A DNA stretch of 32,850 bases from Demequinaceae bacterium. GTDB taxonomy: Bacteria > Actinomycetota > Actinomycetes > Actinomycetales > Demequinaceae. The stretch spans positions 1-32,850 of the forward strand of contig JADGOS010000005.1 of assembly GCA_017882825.1 (NCBI GenBank), given 5' to 3'. Shown piece after piece: positions 25,742 to 31,120 of the stretch (the first letter of the stretch is position 1; each line of letters starts with the position of its first letter). Made by a program: the position numbers and the translations under genes. The notes under the pieces are model-generated. The model made no database searches, was not told where the DNA came from, and worked only from the letters and a program-made list of their open reading frames with translations.

Positions 25742-25838
25742 GGGCTCATTGTGCCAGAACCGAATCTCGTCGCTGCGAGACGTTGGCCCTACCTCGCAGA
25801 GGGTGGTGAGGCGGCCTGGGGGGAGTCCAGCCCCGGAC

Positions 25839-26675
25839 CTACCGTTTCCCGCGGGTCGCGACCGTCGCTGGGCTCATCGCGAGCACGACGCAGGCGGCGA
25901 GGGCCACCAAGGTGGCCGCCGCGGCGCCGAATGCCCAACCGGAGCGGATAACGTCGTGGAGCACGGCGAGCCCCACCGCGCCGGGGACGACCACGTCGAT
26001 CACCGACAGCACCGCGGTGGCCGGACCCACGGCGGCCCGTTCCAGCGCCCTCGCGTACGTCACCGCGGTGAGCGCCCCGAAGCCGATGACCGCCCACGCG
26101 AGCGGCTGCCGTGCCACATCGGCGAGGGCCAACGCACCCATTCGTGTGTCCACGTGTGTGGCGCGGACGGCGATGGCCGCGCCCGAGGACGCCAGGCCAC
26201 CCAGCACCGCGAACCACAGGCCAAGACCCCGCCGGTACGTCAGCGCCGTCGCCGCCGCGAGCACGGCAAGTCCCGCGAGCGTCGCGGCGGCGAACCACGC
26301 GGGGACCACCACTCCCCCCGCGCCCGACCCGTGCTCCGGCCCGGCGGCGAGCGCGAGCACCACGAGCGCCGCTACCACCACGCCAACGGCCACCCCGTCG
26401 ACGGGGCGAAGCGCCGCGCGCAGCACGAGCCGCGCGAGGACCACCGCAACGGCGAGGGAACCCGCGAGCACCGCCTGCACGGTGAAGAGCGGCAACGCGT
26501 GCAAGGCCACCAGCGACGCGAGCCATGCGCATCCGTCGCACGCGAGGCCCGCGAGGTAGAGCGGCTGCCTCAAGGCGCGGAGGCCCCCCGAGCGCCGCAC
26601 CGCCGCCGCCTGCACCACTGAGCCAATGCCATACAGCACGGCCCCGGCAACGGCCGCGATGAGCGACAGCGTCAC
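25839..26675 (-). CDS. EamA/DMT-like ten-helix membrane protein
   Basis: An integral membrane protein of 278 residues with about ten predicted helices and short loops. It has the two-halved pattern of the drug/metabolite-transporter superfamily: GIGSVVQAAAVRR in helix 1 and VLAGSLAVAVVLARLVLR in the first half, then AALERAAVGPATAVLSVIDVVVPG in the second. Similar actinobacterial proteins are annotated only as DMT or hypothetical, and the substrate is unknown. The GTG start has a TAGGA-type Shine-Dalgarno. It is divergent from the esterase gene, with a perfect inverted repeat about 20 bp upstream of its start. Confidence 0.8.
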   Translation of the reverse strand: MTLSLIAAVAGAVLYGIGSVVQAAAVRRSGGLRALRQPLYLAGLACDGCAWLASLVALHALPLFTVQAVLAGSLAVAVVLARLVLRAALRPVDGVAVGVVVAALVVLALAAGPEHGSGAGGVVVPAWFAAATLAGLAVLAAATALTYRRGLGLWFAVLGGLASSGAAIAVRATHVDTRMGALALADVARQPLAWAVIGFGALTAVTYARALERAAVGPATAVLSVIDVVVPGAVGLAVLHDVIRSGWAFGAAAATLVALAACVVLAMSPATVATRGKR

Positions 26676-26696
26676 GGGGTCCTACCGAAGAACCAC

Positions 26697-26715
26697 CCGA
26701 AATAGGGCATTTCGG
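26697..26715. promoter_or_regulatory. perfect inverted repeat in a divergent promoter region
   Basis: CCGAAAT-AGGGC-ATTTCGG, 7-bp arms with a 5-nt spacer, lies between the divergent DMT-like and esterase genes. It is AT-richer than its surroundings and positioned as an operator for one or both. No regulator gene is adjacent. Confidence 0.45.
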
Positions 26716-26798
26716 CGCCGCGCTCCGCCCCGACCGGAATCGCGACCAGTCTCCTGGCATGATCCGGGTGTCGCGTGGCGTTACCAAAGGGAGTACTC

Positions 26799-27968
26799 AT
26801 GTGGCCATTGTGTGTCACGCCCGGCGGAACCGGGGAGGACGTGCCGGGAGGCGACGTGAGGTCCGTGCTGAGAGCGACCGATGCGGACCCGCCCACGCTC
26901 TCTCCGCACGTGCAAGACCAGTTGGCCGCGGGCCGTGACCAGCTCACCACGTGGTGGCCCTCGGTGTTCGCGCTGGTGTTGGCCATCGCGTTGCTGGTTT
27001 GGGCGCTGAGGTCCCCCCGACGCAAGGCGCGGGCGTGGCTGGGCGTTCTCGGAGCGGTGCTGGTCGTCGCCGCCGGCGTCGCGCTGGGCATCAACACGTG
27101 GAGCGGGTACGCACCGTCCCTCGCCTCGGCGACGCGGCTCGTGAGCGCCCACGCCGTCGCCGCCACCGAGACGACGGGGGCGCTCACCCCCGTGTCGATC
27201 CCCGTGGCCGATGCACTGAAGATGCCGGAGTCGACCACCTGGATCTACACGCCGCCCGGCTACGACGCCTCGGCGGCCACGCGCTATCCGGTGGTGATGA
27301 TGATTCACGGCACCCCCGGACGCTCCGCGGACTGGACGGTGGGCGGGGACATGGCTCACACGATGGACGTGCTCATCGCGAACGGTCTCATTCAGCCAAT
27401 GATCGTCGTGATGCCGGAGGTCAACGGGTTTGGCCTCGACCAGCGCGACACCGAGTGTCTGAACTCGACGCGCGGGGGGCCGCAAGTGGAGACCTACCTT
27501 TCGAGCGTCGTGCTGCCGTGGGTCGACGCGCACTACGCGACGGCGGCAACGTGGCAGTCGCGCGCGATCGGCGGCGTGTCCGCGGGCGCGTTCTGCGCCA
27601 TGGACCAAGGCCTGCGGCATCCCGAACTCTACGGGGCAATCGCGTCGATCGAGGGCTACGACAACCCGGGCGACGGCGGCCGCGCGATGCTTGCCGCCGA
27701 CGCCGAGTACGCGGCGCACTCCCCGGGCGTCTACATCGGAACCATGACGTTTGAGCACCCCGTGCCCGCTTTCGTCGGCACCGCCGGCAAGGGGGACCCG
27801 AGTGACCGGCTCTCGAACGAGAAGATGGCCGCCGCGCTCGAAGCCCGCGGGCAGGAGGTCGAGTACCGGAGCGTCCCGAACGGCTATCACACCTGGATCA
27901 CCGCTCGGGAACTGCTCCCCTACGCGCTGATCTTCGTATCGGACCATCTGACCGTGGAGCGCGCGTAG
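26799..27968 (+). CDS. membrane-anchored alpha/beta-hydrolase (esterase D/antigen 85-like)
   Basis: A putative esterase displayed outside the cell. From the ATG at 26799 (AAAGGGAG upstream) it has two N-terminal membrane helices (about residues 50-70 and 80-100), then an extracytoplasmic hydrolase domain of about 270 residues. The nucleophile elbow is GGVSAGAFC (about residue 265) and the His is in NGYHTW near 364. The acid is probably an Asp in between. TWIYTPPGYDAS and VVMMIHGTPGRSADW are typical of the esterase D family, which includes mycolyltransferases and other acyl-transferring enzymes. The substrate is unknown. The gene ends 15 bp before the tRNA fragment that marks the right-hand junction. 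Confidence 0.85.
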   Translation: MWPLCVTPGGTGEDVPGGDVRSVLRATDADPPTLSPHVQDQLAAGRDQLTTWWPSVFALVLAIALLVWALRSPRRKARAWLGVLGAVLVVAAGVALGINTWSGYAPSLASATRLVSAHAVAATETTGALTPVSIPVADALKMPESTTWIYTPPGYDASAATRYPVVMMIHGTPGRSADWTVGGDMAHTMDVLIANGLIQPMIVVMPEVNGFGLDQRDTECLNSTRGGPQVETYLSSVVLPWVDAHYATAATWQSRAIGGVSAGAFCAMDQGLRHPELYGAIASIEGYDNPGDGGRAMLAADAEYAAHSPGVYIGTMTFEHPVPAFVGTAGKGDPSDRLSNEKMAAALEARGQEVEYRSVPNGYHTWITARELLPYALIFVSDHLTVERA

Positions 27969-27983
27969 CTCCCCGGGATCTCG

Positions 27984-28028
27984 TGGAGCCGCCTAAGAGA
28001 ATCGAACTCTTGACCTATTCATTGCGAG
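27984..28028 (-). other. 3' fragment of a tRNA gene (tRNA-Thr-like); candidate attachment-site scar
   Basis: On the minus strand this stretch has a complete T-arm (AAGAG-TTCGATT-CTCTT), the variable loop AGGTC, the 3' acceptor strand AGGCGGC, a T discriminator and an encoded CCA. The anticodon-loop region (CTCGCAA) and 3' stem strand TGAAT follow the pattern of actinobacterial tRNA-Thr(CGU) from memory. The 5' stem strand mispairs, and no D-arm or 5' acceptor strand follows, so this is not a working tRNA. Such 3' remnants form when an element integrates into a tRNA gene. The acceptor end faces left, so host DNA would be to the left and element DNA to the right. Confidence 0.75.
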
Positions 28029-28035
28029 TCAACGT

Positions 28036-28051
28036 CGCGGGCTTCCCCGCG
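28036..28051 (-). terminator. GC hairpin downstream of the aldolase gene
   Basis: CGCGGG-CTTC-CCCGCG, a 6-bp stem with a tetraloop, lies about 60 bp past the aldolase stop and next to the tRNA fragment. It may end the right-hand transcript. No T-tract follows. Confidence 0.4.
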
Positions 28052-28111
28052 GCTTCCGCATCAGGCCCGGTCGAACCACGTTCCCGCCGCCGACGCCGAG
28101 CATGGCGCGAG

Positions 28112-28999
28112 TCAGGTCGCCGATGCCCGGAAGATGCTCCCGATCGCCGCATCGAGGGCGGCGTCGAACTCGGTCTCGCTCTGCTGGGCGGACAGGCCGC
28201 CGGTGAGTGCCCGGGAGAAGCTCGCGACCACGCCGTGATTCCTGGCTAGGCGCGCGTTCGCCTCCTCGAGGGAGTAGCCGCCGGACAGCGCGACGACGCG
28301 CAGCACCCGCGGGTGCTTCACGAGATCGCCATAGAGTCCGTCCTCCTCGGGCAGCGTCAGTTTGAGCATCACCCGCTGGTCGTCCGGGAGCTTGTCGAGT
28401 TGCGCCGCGATCGCGGCCGTCACCAGGGCCTCCGCCCTGGCCTTCTGCGGACTGTGGATGTCCACCTCCGGCTCGATGATCGGCACCAGCCCCGCGTCGA
28501 GGATTCGCCGTCCGATCTCGAACTGCTGGGCCACGACGGCGTCGATCCCAGCCTCGTCGGCCAGCAGGACGACCGAGCGCATCTTGGTGCCGAACACCCC
28601 GTGGGTCTTCGCTCGGGCAAGGAGGTCGTCCAATCCGTCCATCGGCTTCATCAGGCGCACGCCGTCGGCCTGCTCCTCCAGCCCCTGGTCGACCTTCACG
28701 AACGGAACGACGTGCTTGTCCTCCCACAGGTACTCGGCGGCGCCCTTGCCGCCGACCCGGCGCTCCATGGTCATCTCGAACAGGATCGCGCCGAGGATCC
28801 GCTCACCCGTGAAGGCCCGGCTCGTCATGATCCTGCTGCGCATCTCGTGGATGAGGTCGAACATCTGCGCCTCGCTCGCGTACGAGGTCTCGTCGAGCCC
28901 GTATGCCGCCAGCGCCTTGGGCGTGCTGCCCCCGCTCTGATCCAGAGCCGCGATGAAGCCAGCCCCGCTCTCGATCTTCCGGAGCTGTTCGGCGTTCAT
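28112..28999 (-). CDS. fda: class I fructose-bisphosphate aldolase
   Basis: Cleaves fructose 1,6-bisphosphate to two triose phosphates through a Schiff-base lysine, with no metal needed. The 295-residue length and the sequence follow the bacterial class I type (FBA-I, as in Staphylococcus): ESGAGFIAALDQSGGSTPKAL at the start, VPFVKVDQGLE near 80, VPIIEPEVDIHS near 172, VMLKLTLPEEDGLY near 210 with the likely Schiff-base Lys, and ALSGGYS near 237. Most actinobacteria rely on a class II enzyme, so this may be a second aldolase. It lies downstream of etfA on the same strand, but 166 bp with two strong hairpins separate them, so it may be transcribed alone. Confidence 0.92.
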   Translation of the reverse strand: MNAEQLRKIESGAGFIAALDQSGGSTPKALAAYGLDETSYASEAQMFDLIHEMRSRIMTSRAFTGERILGAILFEMTMERRVGGKGAAEYLWEDKHVVPFVKVDQGLEEQADGVRLMKPMDGLDDLLARAKTHGVFGTKMRSVVLLADEAGIDAVVAQQFEIGRRILDAGLVPIIEPEVDIHSPQKARAEALVTAAIAAQLDKLPDDQRVMLKLTLPEEDGLYGDLVKHPRVLRVVALSGGYSLEEANARLARNHGVVASFSRALTGGLSAQQSETEFDAALDAAIGSIFRASAT

Positions 29000-29048
29000 G
29001 ACAGTCCTTCCGTCGAGACCGATCGCGCCGGTCGGTAGTGGGCGGAGA

Positions 29049-29059
29049 TGGTCCGACCA
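29049..29059. promoter_or_regulatory. short palindrome upstream of the aldolase gene
   Basis: TGGTC-C-GACCA is an 11-bp perfect palindrome with a single central base, about 50 bp upstream of the aldolase start. It could be an operator half of a GGTC-type site. This is weak, positional evidence. Confidence 0.25.
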
Positions 29060-29100
29060 CCGAGACTGTCCGCGCTCCGTCGGATTTCAACGGTAGTCCT

Positions 29101-29157
29101 CGCGATCGCGACAGGGGGCGATCGCGTGGTCATCGCGGCGGCGTTGGGCCGCCGCCG
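29101..29157 (-). terminator. two strong hairpins between etfA and the aldolase gene
   Basis: Two stems follow each other just after the etfA stop: CGGCGGC/GCCGCCG (29136-29157, 8-nt loop) and CGCGATCGC/GCGATCGCG (29101-29126, a perfect 9-bp stem with 8-nt loop). Together they could terminate or attenuate the fix/etf transcript, or protect its 3' end. There is no U-tract. Confidence 0.5.
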
Positions 29158-29165
29158 ACAACCGA

Positions 29166-30257
29166 TCAGGCGTCGGCCGCGAGCAACTCGTTGACCTTTG
29201 CCATGACCTCGAAGGCGTCGGCGACGTAGAGCACGTCGGCCTTGCCCTGGGCCCAGCCGCAGGTCTCGTCGAGGTTGATCGCCCGGCGCTCGGAGATAAA
29301 GCGCCAGCCGACGACGTGTGGCTCCTCACCGTGGCAGCAGGTCGCGAGACCCTTGCGGTGGCGCGGTGTCGAGCCGGTCTGGCCGACCTGGTTGAGGTGG
29401 CTCATGAACGACATGACCTCGGCGCCCTCGGAGCTCTGGTCGACGAGCGACTTGCTGCTACCGAGCGAGGCGCGGGCGAGCTCGAGGAAACCGAGGATCA
29501 GGCGCTCGGCGTCCTTGACGTGTGTCGCACCGTCCTTCTGCTTCTTGGTCCAGCCGGCGCCAGCGACCAGCAGGGTTTCGGCGTCGGGGCGGATGGTCTG
29601 GGCCTCGGTGGTGGCGGCCTCGATCCCCGTAACCCGCGTGCGAAGCTCCGCAACAGTGAGGTCAACCGCCACGTCCTCGAGACTGGCCTTGCCGGGCTCT
29701 GTCGTCGAGGGCTCGGTCGTCGAGGGCGCGGTCGACGCGGGCGCAGTCGGCGCGGGCGCAGTCGGCGCGGGCTCGAATGCGCCGGGGCTCGTGAGCAGGA
29801 ACCATGGGCGCTGGCTGCGGCTGAGCTTCGCCACCATGCGCTGCCGGTAGAACCAACGCTCGCCAACCACGGCGTCGCCCTCGGCAAAGAGCGCGGTGAC
29901 CTGCGTCTCGATCCGACCATCGAGCCGCGCGGCTGCGCCAGGTAGCGCCCGGCAGAACCGCGGAGTCGCCGGGGCAACGACGATCGTCGCCGCGGACTTC
30001 TCGACGAGGGTGGCGGCCGCGGCGACGTCACTGGCGTAGCGCGAAACGGCGAACTCGGCGCCGCTCACGCCCAGCACCCGCTCGATCCCGGTCAGGGTAT
30101 TCGCCGCCGCGGCGACATCCGCGCCGATCAAGCCAGCGGCAAGGGTCGCTCCCTTGAGGTCGCGGGCGAGGTTCTTCGCTGCGGTCAACGCTTCGTACGC
30201 GGCCTTGGGCAGGGTGCCGTCCGCCTCGGCGTGGGCCAGGAAGAGAATCTTGTCCAT
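29166..30257 (-). CDS. etfA: electron transfer flavoprotein alpha subunit (FixB-like), atypical
   Basis: Large subunit of an ETF that passes electrons from a dehydrogenase to FixC-type quinone oxidoreductase. Domain I is recognisable (MDKILFLAHAEADG start; LPGAAARLDGRIETQVTAL near 98; YRQRMVAKL near 130). A Pro/Thr/Ala pentapeptide-repeat linker (about residues 164-190) precedes the C-terminal FAD domain. There NQVGQTGSTP matches the conserved QVGQTG loop. The usual SGAIQH segment is replaced by CHGEEPHVVG, and the INKDP/APIF block is rewritten (AINLDETCGWAQGKADVLYVAD). Length 363 exceeds the usual 310-330. The start follows the etfB stop by 14 nt. The family call is safe, but electron partner and bifurcation ability are not readable. 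Confidence 0.87.
   Translation of the reverse strand: MDKILFLAHAEADGTLPKAAYEALTAAKNLARDLKGATLAAGLIGADVAAAANTLTGIERVLGVSGAEFAVSRYASDVAAAATLVEKSAATIVVAPATPRFCRALPGAAARLDGRIETQVTALFAEGDAVVGERWFYRQRMVAKLSRSQRPWFLLTSPGAFEPAPTAPAPTAPASTAPSTTEPSTTEPGKASLEDVAVDLTVAELRTRVTGIEAATTEAQTIRPDAETLLVAGAGWTKKQKDGATHVKDAERLILGFLELARASLGSSKSLVDQSSEGAEVMSFMSHLNQVGQTGSTPRHRKGLATCCHGEEPHVVGWRFISERRAINLDETCGWAQGKADVLYVADAFEVMAKVNELLAADA
29694..29768 (-). repeat. five 15-bp in-frame repeats in etfA (pentapeptide linker)
   Basis: Five 15-bp units starting GGGCTC or GGGCGC on the plus strand encode APTAP, APTAP, ASTAP, STTEP, STTEP in the EtfA hinge between domain I and the FAD domain. The copies are close enough to be recent expansions. 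Confidence 0.85.
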
Positions 30258-30271
30258 GGTTCGTAGCCTCC

Positions 30272-31081
30272 TCAGCCCTTGATCCAGGTGACGATCTCCT
30301 GCGCGATCTCGTCCGCGGAGGAGTCCTTCACGACACGCGTCTCACGCCGCTGCTGCGGCACCTCGGCCGCCCACCAGGTTGTGCCTACCCCACCGAGCGG
30401 TGCCGACTTGGCCTGCGCCAGCGCCGGCATGATCGTCCGCATGTTCTGCATGCCGACCTGCGGGCTGTTGGGCGGTTCGGGCAGCGAGCCGGTCGCCCAG
30501 GCCGCGACGAGCGGCGGCCCCTCGCAGACCGAGGCGAGGTAACGACCGCCCTCGACACGCTCGAGGACTCGGATCGAACCGTCGTCCAGCACCTTCAACT
30601 CGTCGACACCGAAGAACTGGTCGTGGATGCCGAGCCGCTCGCCGACCATCTGCACCGTGACGCCGGCATCGCGAGAGGCCGAAGCACAGCCGCCGAAGAG
30701 CAGGAGCCGGGACCGATCGAGGCCGTCGATCGCCTCGATCGCCGCAGCGAGCGCCGCGGCGACCTCGAAGGAGTCGGTGAAGCCGCTGGCAGAGCCATCG
30801 AGGGCAACGAGTTCGAGCGGCACCTTCTGCGCCACCCGCATCATGAGCTGCTGTAGCTGGGCCTTGGGCCCGAGGCTGACCAGCCACACCTTGCTGCCTG
30901 GGGTCTGCGCCGCGAGGTGTGCGGCCTCGTAGAGCGCATGCCCGGCCCACGGGTCGAGCACCGAGGGCAGCATCGCCTCGTTCTTCAGCGCGGGCCGGTC
31001 GCCACCGAGCACCGGCTCCAGGGTCTGGATCGGGTCGGGCACGAGGCTGCCACACACGACGATATGGAATCCGTCAGTCAT
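30272..31081 (-). CDS. etfB: electron transfer flavoprotein beta subunit (FixA-like)
   Basis: Small ETF subunit, 269 residues. Family features: a VVCGSLVPDP opening in place of the common VKQVPD, NEAMLPSVLDPWAGHALYEAAHLA matching the usual NPFDEIALEEALRLKE segment, LLLFGGCASASRDAGVTVQMVGERLG in the AMP-site region near 127-152, and a C-terminal arm (MQNMRTIMPALAQAKSAP) that reaches over EtfA. The AMP-site consensus DGDTAQVGP is altered here (RDAGVTVQMVG), so the bound cofactor (AMP or FAD) is uncertain. It lies between fixCX and etfA on the same strand. Upstream there is a duplicated 16-bp block that carries its Shine-Dalgarno. Confidence 0.87.
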   Translation of the reverse strand: MTDGFHIVVCGSLVPDPIQTLEPVLGGDRPALKNEAMLPSVLDPWAGHALYEAAHLAAQTPGSKVWLVSLGPKAQLQQLMMRVAQKVPLELVALDGSASGFTDSFEVAAALAAAIEAIDGLDRSRLLLFGGCASASRDAGVTVQMVGERLGIHDQFFGVDELKVLDDGSIRVLERVEGGRYLASVCEGPPLVAAWATGSLPEPPNSPQVGMQNMRTIMPALAQAKSAPLGGVGTTWWAAEVPQQRRETRVVKDSSADEIAQEIVTWIKG

Positions 31082-31085
31082 CAGT

Positions 31086-31117
31086 CATCTCCAAGATCGG
31101 TAATCTCCTAGATCGGT
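31086..31117 (-). repeat. 16-bp tandem duplication carrying the etfB Shine-Dalgarno
   Basis: Minus strand: ACCGATCTAGGAGATT followed directly by ACCGATCTTGGAGATG, so the GGAG ribosome-binding core occurs twice. The proximal copy is 7 nt from the etfB ATG. The duplication fills nearly all of the 39-bp gap after fixCX. Confidence 0.8.
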
Positions 31118-31120
31118 GGC

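Noticed and set aside
27984-28060. Intact tRNA gene
   Set aside because: The anticodon stem mispairs and no D-arm or 5' acceptor strand GCCGCCT is found to the right, so only the 3' part is present.
27983-28249. 88-aa ORF (MEPPKRIELLTYSLRV...)
   Set aside because: It translates the complement of the tRNA 3' fragment and then the antisense of fda. This is a familiar false ORF over tRNA genes.
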